NCBI GenBank assembly: GCA_948146395.1
Contig: OX411547.1
Location: 55,667,566-55,731,565, forward strand
Length of the DNA stretch: 64,000 nt
Direction: 5' to 3'
From: Fragum whitleyi
Lineage: Eukaryota > Mollusca > Bivalvia > Cardiida > Cardiidae
In this document: positions 1 to 10,190 of the stretch, piece by piece
Layout of the letters: each line of letters begins with the position of its first letter
How positions within the stretch are numbered: the first letter of the stretch is position 1
Notes under the pieces: generated by a model
Told to the model about the DNA's origin: nothing
What the model saw: only the letters and a program-made list of their open reading frames with translations
Databases searched by the model: none
Translations under genes and position numbers: made by a program

Positions 1-108
1 GGATAAGTTGTAGTTACGTCATTTATGTCGCCCTCCAACGAATTGCTGTTTGTTTCGTGTCCTTGACCTCATATTTTGTAGATAAATTGATTTTTTTTTA
101 AAAAAAAT

Positions 109-368
109 GTGACCCGTCACGTGAAAAGCGTCCATCTGGGTATTGCGTAAGGTGTCGACCACTTGTCAGACTGCGCGGACAGCGCAGACTGACAAGGGTC
201 GAAACTTTTTGCACTTTACTAATTTTCTGAATCTAGAAAGATCAATCTACCTTCATATGAAAACAGTTTTGAAATGGGACTTTTGGTTGACCTGTACTGG
301 AAACGATCTCTCTTTTAACTATTTATTTTTCAGAATTCTTAGGTGGTTCATTTCGCGTGACGGGTCAC
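109..368. mobile_element. MITE, GTGACCCGTCACG family, copy 1
   Basis: A 260-bp element starts with GTGACCCGTCACG and ends with CGTGACGGGTCAC, which are inverted copies. Just inside the left end is a near-perfect hairpin (about 163-195) built on GTCAGACTGCGC / GCGCAGACTGAC. No protein is encoded. A second copy of the same length follows 74 bp downstream and others lie near 18.5 kb and 37 kb, so this is a dispersed non-autonomous DNA transposon family. The superfamily cannot be told from the ends alone. Confidence 0.8.
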
Positions 369-442
369 AAATACTTGAGGGTTGTGTAATGACAGAGGTC
401 AAGGGGCGGTACCAAAGATCCACCAATTGTTGCGAAGTATAC

Positions 443-702
443 GTGACCCGTCACGCGAAAAGTGTCCACCTAGGACCTCTGTAAGATAAGTATTTGGAAA
501 TGGGATTGGGTCAAGCATAGGTCAACCAGAGGTCGCAATTCAAAAGTTCTTTCACAGTAATGTGGATTGTTCACTCTAGATTCAGAAAATAAGCAAAGTG
601 CGATAAATTTCGACCCTAGTCAATCTGGGATATCCACGCAGTCTGACTGGGGTCGACACTTTACGCATTACGTAAATGGTCCCTTTTCGCGTGAAGGGTC
701 AC
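443..702. mobile_element. MITE, GTGACCCGTCACG family, copy 2
   Basis: This 260-bp copy begins GTGACCCGTCACGCG and ends CGCGTGAAGGGTCAC. It lies in the opposite internal orientation to copy 1: the GTCAGACTGCGC-type hairpin sits near its right end (about 620-650). The pair therefore makes a large inverted arrangement at the start of the window. Confidence 0.8.
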
Positions 703-810
703 ATATATAAGTGTGTGATGTTTCCAACAACAAGTGAGCCGCAAGCATTGAGCAGCGAAGACAGCCACATACAGTAAGTGTTAAATTACTCAATTGTCTT
801 CAGATCTTTT

Positions 811-914
811 GAGACCTTATCTATCGATAAAATGCACAGTGTTGATGCACAGGCTGGTCAGGGTGTTCGCTTTGCACATATTTGAAATTGTTGGAAATAT
901 CATGCACAGGCTCA
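811..914. mobile_element. Truncated MITE, GAGCCTGTGCATGACATTTCC family
   Basis: This shares the right half of the elements at 18154-18387, 18813-19049 and 38015-38259: a GACCTTATCTAT segment, then GCACAGGCTGGTCAG, then the terminal motif GGAAATATCATGCACAGGCTC. The left end is missing. Confidence 0.6.
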
Positions 915-931
915 TATATAATATATAATTA

Positions 932-1210
932 GGGTATTGTATGAAAAGAATATCTAACGAGGTTAGAGGAATCGACAATTGTCGAGGCTCTGCCGAGACA
1001 ATAATCAATTCCCACAACCTCGTTAGATATTTTTTTCATTCAATACACTAAGTTCGCATTATATTTATCCTATGATTTTGTTAGCCTTGTTTTCTTCGAT
1101 GGTTTTTGCAGAAATGTTTGCTATGTTTCTAAAAATAACCGCATTATGCCATTGTTCTAAAAATATCCATGTGATATCATGGAAAATATCACATGGGGTG
1201 TTATAACACG
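932..1210 (+). mobile_element. Palindrome-ended MITE, ATCTAACGAGGTT family
   Basis: The left part (about 932-1050) is an inverted repeat: ATCTAACGAGGTT is answered by AACCTCGTTAGAT, with a CAATTGTCGAGGCTCTGCCGAGACAA core between them. The following segment to about 1210 (AAATAACCGCATTATG, then ATCACATGG) recurs in reverse orientation at 20270-20560, so both parts belong to one dispersed family. No coding potential is seen. Confidence 0.65.
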
Positions 1211-1523
1211 GATATTTGTAAAGTTATTAGATAAAGTCCGATAATCGGTATAGGTAGGATCATAATGAAATTTATTAGCTGAATGATTTAGGAATGAAGG
1301 CGATAAGCGAGTTTCGTATATTTTTCAAGGGAGGTAAAACGTAATCGACAATTTCGGCCAGTTTGACGTAATTAGCAATATTTTTTTGTAACTTCCTTTC
1401 ACAAAATCTACGTACTTTTCCCACTTTTGTTTCTTCACTGACAAATAAGACACTAAAAAACTTAACACCAGCAAGTAAAAATGTAAATATTTAATCAATT
1501 TGATTGGAATATTAATTCTTTTT

Positions 1524-1819
1524 GAACGATTACGAAGCATTTTTTAACTACGTTTCGGATCCAATTTTTTTACCAACGTTTGTAGGGGTACCTGGTCAGC
1601 ACTTTCAACTGTATTTTTTTAAAATATGAGCCAATTTGCTTAGTTTTGCGACGCCGCGTAAAACTAGGTAATTGGAAGCTAAGCAACGGCATAACAAGAA
1701 TTTGATTGGCTCAAGAATTCGTCCTTCATATTTAGCCAAATGATTGCGCGGGACTTTCACAGTTTAGTAAATACAATCACTCAGTCAAGTTGAAAAAAAT
1801 AAAATTGATTGGAAAATTT
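1524..1819 (+). repeat. Left terminal repeat, first tandem copy
   Basis: The first of two head-to-tail copies with a 296-bp period, starting GAACGATTACGAAGC and running through TTTGCTTAGTTTTGCGACG to the AAAAATAAAATTGATTGG segment. It differs from the next copy at only a few positions (for example GGAAGCTAAGC against GGCAGCTAAGC), so the duplication is recent or homogenised. Confidence 0.85.
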
Positions 1820-2115
1820 GAACGATTACGAAGCATTTTTTAACTACGTTTCGGATCCAATTTTTTTACCAACGTTTGTAGGGGTACCTGGTCAGCACTT
1901 TCAACTGTATTTTTTTTAAATATGAGCCAATTTGCTTAGTTTTGCGACGCCGCGTAAAACTAGGTAATTGGCAGCTAAGCAACGGCATTACAAGAATTTG
2001 ATTGGCTCAAGAATTCGTCCTTCATATTTAGCCAAATGATTGCGCGGGACTTTCACAGTTTAGTAAATACAATCACTCAGTCAAGTTGAAAAAAATAAAA
2101 TTGATTGGAAAATTT
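1820..2115 (+). repeat. Left terminal repeat, second tandem copy
   Basis: The second copy of the 296-bp unit, leading straight into the element interior at about 2116. A minor open frame starts inside it and crosses into the interior but shows no family motif. Confidence 0.85.
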
Positions 2116-2334
2116 GATCATTCGACCAGGATTTCGGTTAAACTGTGCCGTTTTCTGTTTATTGCTGTCAATTTGGTTTTCTATAAAGTTTTCATCAATA
2201 ATGTAGCTGGACTATTTTCACAAGTTCGATTCGTGATTCGGTTTGAGGCCAGAATTGGGTTATTTATTACGTTATTTATAACTTTGTTTAAATTAACTCA
2301 TAGTTGTACTTGGACGTTTGAAAGTTTCTGCATA

Positions 2335-3461
2335 ATGGCAACCGGACGGCAGAAACAGCCCATTGACTATAAAAGAATGCATGAACAGGGGTTTACTGAT
2401 TTGGATTTCACCCCCCCCCTAGTAGCCCCAATGAGAAAAGCCGGAAAACAGTCACTTCCGGTTTCAGGGAGCCAGCCTACGAGGATGAGTGTGCTTCCGG
2501 GGGACCAGATGATCTCGACGAAAACGATAATTTTGAGGCCGAAAAGAGTCGTTTAGCTGCCAGGTTGCGTCGTCTCCGGCAACAGCGAGAGCTCCAACAT
2601 TTACGAGACGAAATTGAGGCAACAGAACGGGATTTGTCCAGGGGTCAAACGTCTTCCGGTCAACAGACCAAAGGTATTTCCTCACATGAATTTAATTTGC
2701 TTGATATGCGTGCAGATAAACAATTAAGATCTTCGGCATGAATTGAACTTGAAAAATTGGGTTTGGGAGATGGTGATGTGGCGGACAATGTTAGCAATAC
2801 AGAAGTTCTAAATCCAGGACTGAATCCAGGCAGTAATTCGCAATCTGTGATAGACAAAAAGGCCCCTCAAAAGTCGGGTATAAACAGCAAATCTTCGGAT
2901 TGTGTTGTTGCTCCACAAAGTTACCCTCATTCATTCCTCAGGTTTGAATATGTTAATAATTCAGTGGATTTTGATCATCTCACGTTCAATTTGTTTGTAG
3001 CCGGCGAACTTGAGATTATCTCTCAAAAGGGTTTATCATCTGCTGAAACAAAAGGCAGATTGGATTTACTCAAACGAATAATGTACTTAAATAATGCATA
3101 TGACTTCTCAATTCTAAAATCTCTTTATGCAGCAATTTTAAGGGAAGTGGAGCTGGGCTATAGAAATTGGGGCGACGAATTCCTATACATTGAGAATGCT
3201 ATATTGTCATCTGCTTCCCACAAATTCAAACCAAAAACTGATTTCTCTATGGGTAGCTCAGCTCCATTTAAATCAGATGATAGAGTATGGTTCTGTTCCA
3301 AATTTCAAAGGAACAAATGCAATTCTAAGGACTCTCATTCAATCATGGTAAAAGGGAAAATGAAGTTAGCTAAGCACATTTGTGCTTCATGCTGGTTGAA
3401 GGACAGAAAGGAATTGAATCATCCTGAATGCTCCTCAGCTTGCCCGAACTCTAATTCTTGA
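2335..3461 (+). pseudogene. Gag-like ORF of the Ngaro-type element, disrupted
   Basis: This is the probable nucleocapsid ORF. It opens at the ATG at 2335 (MATGRQKQPIDYKRM). A run of nine C near 2411-2419 marks a frameshift, after which coding resumes in the next frame with an Arg/Gln/Glu-rich segment (RLAARLRRLRQQREL) that should form a coiled coil. An in-frame TGA at 2739-2741 interrupts it again, and the frame then stays open to 3461. Near the C-terminus is a Cys/His cluster (WFCSKFQRNKC, HICASCWLKD, HPECSSACP) of the sort seen in gag proteins of this order, likely for nucleic-acid binding. The damage is seen directly; the role is inferred from position, coiled coil and Cys cluster. Confidence 0.7.
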
Positions 3462-5306
3462 TACATTAACAACAAGGGTCGCTTAACTAGTAAAAAAGAA
3501 GCAGATTTCTTTCTTCCATCATTTGTTAATTTTTACATTTCCAAAGATAAAAAGCATTATTTAGTGAAATCGTGCAAGATATGTCGTGATCTAAAACCCA
3601 TTACAGATGATAATACTAAAAAGCTTTTGGAAATTCATGAAAAGGTAGTGGAAACGGGTTTTTTCAATTATGAAAAGGCACGTATTCAAATAAATCACAA
3701 ATTTGATATCAATTTCATGAAAAAAATGTTACATGGTTATTCTGATTTGAAGTTCTAGATTTGTTGATTTATGGGTTCCCAATTGGTTATTCCCCTTCTG
3801 AAAGAAGCACACATTGCAATGCATACTCAATTAAAAATCATAAAGGCGCAGAGGCCTTTCCGCTTGAAATTCACAAATATTTATGCAAAGAGGCTGGTCA
3901 TGGAGCAATTATAGGCCCTTTCCAATCCAATCCTTTCTCAAAAAACTTATTTCTTTCCCCGTTAAATTCTGTTCCAAAATCGGATACAAGCGAAAGACGG
4001 GTTATTTTAGATTTAAGCTATCCAATTTGGAGATAGTGTGAACAAACATGTTCCTAAAGATGAATATTTAGGTGAAAAAGTGGATTTGTTTTTTCCCAAA
4101 GTAGATGATTTTGTAGCTCTTATTTTGAAAAAAGGCCCAGGCAGTTTGATGTTTAAACTTGACCTTCGGAGGGCATATAGACAATTAAGTATTTGTCCTT
4201 CTGATTATAATACAGTAGCTTTTAAATGGAAGGGTCACATATTCACAGATACCGTGTTGCCCATGGGATTAAGGTCTTCTGCCCATATATGTCAGAGGGT
4301 CACAAATGCTTTTGCTTTTATGATGTTGAACATCGGTATTTCTGTGTTAAATTATCTAGATGACTTCGGCGGAGTCGAATCAAAGGATTTAGCTTCCTTT
4401 GCATTTTTGACTATGAGGCAGATTTTTTTAAAAAGTGGACTGGAGGAAGCTTTCGATAAAGCTTGCTTTCCTTCCCAAATTATGATCTTTTTAGGCATTT
4501 TGTTCAATACTAAAAACATGACTATGTCCATCCCAGAAGGAAAACTCTGTGAAGTTAAAAGTTTAGTAAGATCATGGTTAGATAAAGAGTCTGTTTCTTT
4601 GAGAGAAATTCAAAAATTGTTAGGCAAACTCAATTTCGTAGGTGCCTGTGTGCGATCCAGTAGGGTTTTTGTAAATAGAATACTAAATTGGTTAAGAATT
4701 TGTTATTCAGATACCAACAATCAAAATTTTAAAATACCATCAGAGGTTAAGAAAGATATAGCATGGTGGGATAAGTTTTTGCCAATCTTTAATGGAATTG
4801 CCTTGATTGATCACGGACCTTGGTTTGCAGCCGATTCTGTATGCAGTTCTGACAGTTGTTTAACAGGTTGTGGGGGGGTGTTTGGAAATAAGTATTTTCA
4901 TGCCAAATTCCCAGATTTCATATTAAGTCAGAATCTGCATATCGGTGCTTTAGAAATGCTTTCAATCGTTGTCTGCTTACATTTATGGGGTCCTTTCTTG
5001 AGAGGGAAGAGAATTCAAATTTACTGTGACAATTTGTCTACCTGCATTGTTCTTAATACAGGTAAATCCAGATGCCTGTTTTTACAACAGTGTTTAAGAG
5101 AAATTTGCTTCTGGACCTCAATATATGATTTCCAAATTAAAGCCATTTTTTTGGAAAGTTGTAAAAATGGACAAGCGGATAGCTTGTCAAGGTGGCATTT
5201 GGATGTAAAGTTCAGAGATTTGTTCTTTTCCTGTTTTGAGATAACAGATCATTTGTATGACGAGATTGTTGAAGATTCTTGCTTTCGCTTCACTCATGAT
5301 TGGTAA
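3462..5306 (+). pseudogene. Reverse transcriptase / RNase H of the Ngaro-type element, frameshifted
   Basis: The product would copy element RNA into DNA. A lead segment (about 3462-3755) is in frame with the gag ORF. It ends at TAG 3756-3758, where a small indel shifts coding to a second frame (3761-4036, LIYGFPIGYSPSERS, IIGPFQSNPFS). A second indel near 4026 returns it to the first frame. From 4038 it is open for 422 codons: KLDLRRAYRQLSI is an RT palm motif, LPMGLRSSAHICQ the next block, and YLDD the catalytic motif. RNase H follows, with candidate acidic residues in FAADS, GALEML, YCDN and GQADSLSRW, the DIRS pattern. The 3' end overlaps the recombinase ORF by 7 bp in another frame. There are two frameshifts, but all visible catalytic residues are retained. 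Confidence 0.9.
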
Positions 5307-6280
5307 TTATTTTTACAGGTGATTTACTACAAGATTTGAAGATACAAATGAAATGTTCAACTAGATCAGCCTTTGCAGAGGGCACTCATAAAAACTTGAT
5401 AGTTCAGTGGGAGTCTTTTATTATGTTTTGTTTGTATTTTAATTTCACATATTTGCCTGCTTCAGTATATGTTTTGAGATTATATGCCCAATTTTTGTGT
5501 AGATCTTTCAAATCTGTTCATAGTGTCAGAAATTACCTGGCTGGGGTCAAAACTTTACACTCTTATGCGGGTCATAATACAGATCAATTTTCAGACTTTT
5601 CTTTGCATTTAACCCTGAGGGGTTTATCTCGTATCAAACCACATTTAGTGAAAAAGGCAGAACCCATGACTTTGGCTATTTTAGGAAAAATTTATGACAT
5701 TCTTGATTGGTCTGATCCTAATAATCATGTGTTTTGGTGCCTTTTTCTATTTGCCTTTTTTCTGATGGCTCGTAAATCCAATTTAGTTCCCACTTCTCAA
5801 AAAGATATCGATTTAGGAAAGTTTCTTAAACATAGTGACATAGAGATTAACGGTGATTTTATATTAGTAAAGTTCAGATTTTCAAAAACAATTCAGTGCG
5901 GTGAGAGAGAAGTTACATGTCCTTTATTACCTGTAAAAGATCAAAGGTTATGTCCAGTTAGGGCATTTAATAAAATTAGGTCTCTTAATCATGTACATCC
6001 TTCGGATGCACTGTTTGTTCTTAAAGGATCGAAATTAGTTACTTATTATCTCTTTCAATCTAAACTCAGGAAATGTATTGAGCTTATAGGTTTAAGTCCC
6101 TCTAGTTTTTCATCTCATTCATTTAGGCGGGGTTTTGCCACTTTAGCCTTCCAATCAAACATTCCACCAGATTTGATCCAACTTTTGGGTGATTGGAAGT
6201 CGGATTGTTATAAGAGTTATCTTGAATTATCTTGGAAAGATAAATATGCAGTGTTAACTAAAATGTTGGATGGGTTTTAG
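5300..6280 (+). CDS. Tyrosine recombinase of the Ngaro-type element
   Basis: This is the probable integration enzyme of the element, replacing the DDE integrase of LTR retrotransposons. The open frame (up to 326 codons) overlaps the RT ORF, and its first ATG is near 5348 (MKCSTRSAFAEGTHKNL), which fits a start inside the SAM-like DNA-binding domain. That domain runs over roughly the first 110 residues. The catalytic domain shows the first Arg in FLMARKSNL, the HxxR box in SSHSFRRGFATLAF, a following LLGDWKSD, and the likely nucleophile Tyr in CYKSYLEL. The R-H-R-Y set looks complete and there is no internal stop, unlike gag and RT upstream. The start codon is uncertain because expression may depend on overlap, reinitiation or splicing; a 5' GT...AG pair is present around 5303-5320. 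Confidence 0.88.
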   Translation: MVIIFTGDLLQDLKIQMKCSTRSAFAEGTHKNLIVQWESFIMFCLYFNFTYLPASVYVLRLYAQFLCRSFKSVHSVRNYLAGVKTLHSYAGHNTDQFSDFSLHLTLRGLSRIKPHLVKKAEPMTLAILGKIYDILDWSDPNNHVFWCLFLFAFFLMARKSNLVPTSQKDIDLGKFLKHSDIEINGDFILVKFRFSKTIQCGEREVTCPLLPVKDQRLCPVRAFNKIRSLNHVHPSDALFVLKGSKLVTYYLFQSKLRKCIELIGLSPSSFSSHSFRRGFATLAFQSNIPPDLIQLLGDWKSDCYKSYLELSWKDKYAVLTKMLDGF

Positions 6281-6526
6281 ATCAGCTTTTTAATGTTATA
6301 ACCTTTCCTCTGCTGTTTATAATAAATTACTGCTTTTCAAAACGTTGGCAAATTGTGGGGACTATAGATCGGATTCCTCCTACATGAAATCTGATCTTGG
6401 TCTACACATGCTCATATTTACTGAATTGTCTCGAATATTATTAGGCCTTTGAACCTGTACTTAACATTGTTAATTTCTTCAAATGAAATTAATTATTCAG
6501 CGGAAAAAGGGTTAAGAGAATTATGA

Positions 6527-7033
6527 CTTTTCAACTTTTTAATTACAGCATTTCAAGTACACATCTTATCGGACTCTATCGCAAAGTACGTAGCTGATAT
6601 CAATTGCACAAAAGTTATCCCATTTCCGGGAATTAACGTTGCACGTTTGACAAACAGAATTAAAAAAATTCCTGAGTTAGTGAAATCGGAGTTTCTAATT
6701 TTGCATGTAGGAACGAATGACATGGTTAATTTAAATTTTGAAGAGTTCATGAGTTCGTACACAAATTTGATTAGTTGTATTAAATCTTTGTCAAGTACTA
6801 AGATTTATGTATCAAGCATTTTACCCAGACCATTAGATTATTCTAAAACAGGGGACAAGGTTAAAAAAATTAATATGGAATTGGTCAGACTGTGTAGGGC
6901 AATGAATTTACAGTTTCTTCATTCTTACAGGCCCTTTTTTAAATTCGGAAAACCTGTCAGAGAACTATTTGCAGTCAGAGATGGGGGTTTGCATTTAAAC
7001 TGGGAGGGTACTAGGAGACTGAGATTATTTTAA
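6527..7033 (+). CDS. SGNH-hydrolase-like ORF of the Ngaro-type element
   Basis: A fourth ORF follows the recombinase. Motifs of the SGNH/GDSL esterase family appear in order: block I as ILSDSIAKYV (Ser in SDS), a Gly within PFPGINVARL, block III as LHVGTNDMVN (Asn), and block V as DGGLHLNWEG with Asp and His spaced as in the DxxH pair. Between them, KIYVSSILPR matches the usual strand before block V. The first ATG lies at 6662; the serine block is upstream of it, so the full domain needs a start before 6560, an upstream spliced exon (TTTTTAATTACAG precedes it at about 6548) or translation coupling. Esterase-like domains are known in Ngaro and in CR1-type retrotransposons; the role in the life cycle is not established. 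Confidence 0.75.
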   Translation, partial: LFNFLITAFQVHILSDSIAKYVADINCTKVIPFPGINVARLTNRIKKIPELVKSEFLILHVGTNDMVNLNFEEFMSSYTNLISCIKSLSSTKIYVSSILPRPLDYSKTGDKVKKINMELVRLCRAMNLQFLHSYRPFFKFGKPVRELFAVRDGGLHLNWEGTRRLRLF

Positions 7034-7519
7034 TGTAGGTATCTTACTTCATTGGAGGCTTATTCAAGTTAATAATAGTATCTTATATTATTCTTGAATG
7101 GGTAGGTGGGGAAAAGGGAAGGGGGTAAGTTAAGATTAACAGATCAATTAAGAATATAACCTCTATGCTTGTTTTTGTTTTTCTTTGGTTGTGCTTTGCT
7201 TATTTTTGGGGTGTTGATGAGGGCTATCTTTTGGCAGGTAAACAATAAGTCAGCTTGGCTCTGAATTTCATTTGTTAATATTTCATTTCATTTTTCCAAT
7301 TTTGTTGCATGTTGTTTACAAGGCAATGCTGACTCATTGTTTATAACTGGAGATATATATTTACACCCATTTTCGGATCAATCTTTTAATGTTAAGTTTG
7401 AAAGAATGAATACTTTTGTAATTTGATCTAAAAATGTTGTTTATTCATAGTTTCAAAGACTGAGATATATAACCAATTATATTCATCACAAGGTATGTAG
7501 TTTTTGTTGTTTTGATTGC

Positions 7520-7692
7520 TAATTTGCTTAGTTTTGCGACGCCGCGTAAAACTAGGTAATTGGCAGCTAAGCAACGGCATAACAAGAATTTGATTGGCTC
7601 AAGAATTCGTCCTTCATATTTAGCCAAATGATTGCGCGGGACTTTCACAGTTTAGTAAATACAATCACTCAGTCAAGTTGAAAAAAATAAAA
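7520..7692 (+). repeat. Right terminal repeat (partial) of the Ngaro-type element
   Basis: 173 bp nearly identical to the inner part of the left 296-bp unit, from AATTTGCTTAGTTTTGCGACG to GTTGAAAAAAATAAAA. The 124-bp segment starting GAACGATTACGAAGC is not present here. Between the hydrolase ORF and this repeat (7034-7519) is AT-rich noncoding element sequence. Confidence 0.8.
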
Positions 7693-8169
7693 ATTCATCA
7701 ATCTGATATTGAATTTATAGGTTTTCCAATGTTGACATTGTTTGCTTTTACTCTCCAGCTCTGGAAATAGTGGAGCTTCTATGTCCTCAGAGAGCTCAAG
7801 AATATTGTTAAATGAAGCAGCCTTTTTGCAGGGGTGTGGAATTCCTTGGGACTGAATTCCTTTGCCGACTTGCCAAACATTGGCTTTGTTTGCAGAATTT
7901 AATACCAGGGCAAATTTGGGTTACAAAAATAGACATTTTGTCTCAATTTGTTTTCAATAAAAGGGTTCATTTAAGCGTGCATATCAATACCATGAAGATA
8001 TTGTTGCAGAGCACAGTTTATCTTCAAGCGTTTTTCAATAATTTGAAATGTGAGTTTATTTTATTTTTAATTTTCAAAGAAATATTAATTTAAGACACTC
8101 ATGTACATAGAGCATTAATTAAATTTATGTAATTCACAAACATTGTTATTTCTTATTTGGTTTTAAGTA

Positions 8170-8242
8170 ACCCTTGTAGTTTAAGGTAAAATGCCTGGGT
8201 GCAAGGTACCCAGGAGTTCTGAGTTCAAATCTCAGCAGGGGT
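8170..8242 (+). tRNA. tRNA-like sequence (probable pseudo-tRNA)
   Basis: These 73 bp fold as a cloverleaf: acceptor ACCCTTG/CAGGGGT (7 pairs, one G-T), D stem GTTT/AAAT with loop AAGGTA, T arm CTGAG-TTCAAAT-CTCAG with perfect stem, and a long central stem CCTGGGT/ACCCAGG closing loop GCAAGGT. The B-box GAGTTCAAATC is good. Against a working tRNA, the anticodon stem is 7 bp rather than 5 and position 33 is C instead of T. No CCA is encoded, as is usual in animals. It may be a decayed tRNA gene or a SINE head. Confidence 0.4.
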
Positions 8243-8744
8243 CAAATTGTAACCAATTAGATATCAGTTTTGTGAAATATATGAATTTAATATAATCAAA
8301 TATAGTAATATTTTAACCCTTTCCATACTGTTTACAGCACTGTTGTGGAAATGTGGACCTTCTCTACAGCACAAAGGCTTATTTTTGAAAGATTATTGAA
8401 AGCCGCATAAACATAAAATCCCATTCAAACAAACAAAACAAACCAAGGCCTTTTTTGTTCATGATCTTAATAAAGCGAAATATCAGTGTACATGAATTAT
8501 TGAATTGTAAATAATGCAGTGATATGTTTCATCATCATAATAATTTTATTCATTTGTTTTAAGGTTGTGGACCTGTAATAGTTACTCAATGTTTGGGGAG
8601 TAGTAAACTTTAACAATAATAACTGAGGTTTCCAAATGATTTTTACAGGGAAACCTCAGTCAATATTGTGAATGATCATGAGTTTCGAAATGGTGCGGAA
8701 ATGTTATGGGTCCATTACCTTAAAGCAAATGAGTAAAATTATTT

Positions 8745-9640
8745 AAAAGCTCACATGAGCACGTTGTGCTCAAGGCAAGCTTTTAGGGTGGTCATGAGTC
8801 CTTCGTTCATCGTCCGTTGTGCGTTGTCCGTCTTCAACAATCTTAAAAACTTCTTCTCCTGAACCACTGGGTCAATTTCAATTAAACTTTGCCAGAATGT
8901 TCCTTGGGTGACCCTCTTTAAAAATTGTTGGCTAAATTCTGATTGGCCCATAAATATGGTCGTGGCAGGGCGTGGCATTTTTCACTTTGAAATCTTTGAA
9001 CAACATCTCCTCCTGAACCACTGGGCTGATTTCAATGAAACTTTACCAGAATGTTCCTTTGGTAACCCTTTCCTGAAATTGTTCGTAAAATATTGATAGG
9101 CCTATAAATATGGGCATGGCAGGGCGGGACTTATTATGAGCCGAAATCTTTTAACGACATCTCCTCCTGAACCACTGATTTCAATGAAACTTTACTAGAA
9201 TGTTCCTTGGGTGACCCTTTGTAAAAATTGTTCTTTAATTTTTTCAATTGGCCTTTAAATATGAAATATAAAATATCAAATATATAAATATGCAGGGCAG
9301 GGCTTAATTTTAGCCCGCTATTTTTGAACGACATCTCCCCCTGAACCACTTGGCCAAATTCAATGAAACTTTACCAGAATGTTCTTTTGGAGACTCTTTT
9401 TCAAAAATTGTTTGTAAAATGTTGATTGGCCCATAAATATGGGCATGGTAGGGGGGGGGGGGGGAGGCGGGCTTATTTTGAGTGGCCTCAGTAAAAAATG
9501 GGTGGACAGTGTCACTTTAAATTCTTGGAATAACATCTCCACATCAGCAAATGTGAATGAAAGTTACTTTGATGGGTTCCACTGGACCAATAAAATTCAG
9601 GTGAGCGGTTTAGGGCCATTCTGGCCCTCTTGTTTTAAAA
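8745..9640. repeat. Interspersed repeat with internal tandem units (AGCTCAC...CCCTCTTG type)
   Basis: The sequence opens with AGCTCACATGAGCACG and a CCGTTGTGCGTTGTCCGTC stretch and ends GTGAGCGGTTTAGGGCC...GGCCCTCTTG. Inside are about four to five diverged units of roughly 175-180 bp sharing CTCCTGAACCACTGG, TTTCAATGAAACTTT, CCAGAATGTTCCTT, GGTGACCC and ATAAATATGGGCATGGCAG. Other members occur near 24.0, 39.2, 46.5, 53.0, 55.6 and 56.4 kb. Open frames here are accidental products of the tandem units. Confidence 0.7.
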
Positions 9641-10066
9641 CACCATCTCCTTTTAAACCATTTGACTAATTTCAATGAAACTTTGCCCAAAATTGTACTT
9701 GGATGACATCAACTGGACCGATGAAATATAGATGAGTTAGGCCCATTCTGTACCTTATGTTTTGCAAACCAAATCCCTAATGATCATAAGAAAAGTAAAC
9801 AAATGAATGAGTTACTGGTATAGTTTCAAAACATTTGAATTGAGAATAAAAGTTAAGCCTGAAGAAGAAATTCATTCTGCAAACTCATTACATTAATGTA
9901 AAAGAGTATTAAGCCTTTCATAACACATTTTAATGAAAACAATTAGAGGCTGCGATCGTTTTGAGGCTTTGCCTTTATCATATTATATAAAAAAAGTTTC
10001 ATATTATAGATCAAAGTAAAAGGGCGAACCTGGAAGAACTAGTTTACCTATTCTCTTCCCCACAAC

Positions 10067-10190
10067 CGATATAGCTAGGTTGTCTTATGTTGGCTAACTG
10101 CTTGTACTCAACTTGAGCTTCATTTTGATTCATAATGTAGCCGGACAAACTGCTTTTTGTATGAATGAATCTATTGTCTGTTGTATGTAA
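10067..10190. repeat. Fragment of the 25.7-26.7 kb foldback family
   Basis: GATATAGCTAGGTTGTCTTATG, then AACTGCTTGTACTCA and CTTCATTTTGAT...ATAATGTAGCCGGAC, match the right arm of the foldback element at 26.5-26.65 kb in order and spacing. It is a single arm fragment without the mirrored partner. Confidence 0.45.

Larger units (their letters stand above)
1524..7692 (+). mobile_element. Ngaro/DIRS-type tyrosine-recombinase retrotransposon
   Basis: The element encodes, in order on one strand, a gag-like protein with a Cys/His cluster, reverse transcriptase plus RNase H, a tyrosine recombinase and an SGNH-hydrolase-like protein. No DDE integrase or aspartic protease motif is seen. RT and RNase H joined to a tyrosine recombinase define the DIRS order, and an accessory hydrolase ORF is known from Ngaro elements. 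The ends are direct repeats: two tandem 296-bp copies at the left, and a 173-bp piece of the same unit at the right. Direct rather than inverted termini favour the Ngaro/PAT side over DIRS1. Gag and RT are broken, so this copy is probably not autonomous, although recombinase and hydrolase ORFs are open. The outer limits are estimates, since no target-site duplication was identified. Confidence 0.88.

Noticed and set aside
2086..2556. 156-codon ORF beginning inside the terminal repeat
   Set aside because: The first 83 codons cover terminal repeat and leader without motifs; the gag-like start is better placed at the ATG at 2335, and the tail is out of frame after the C run.
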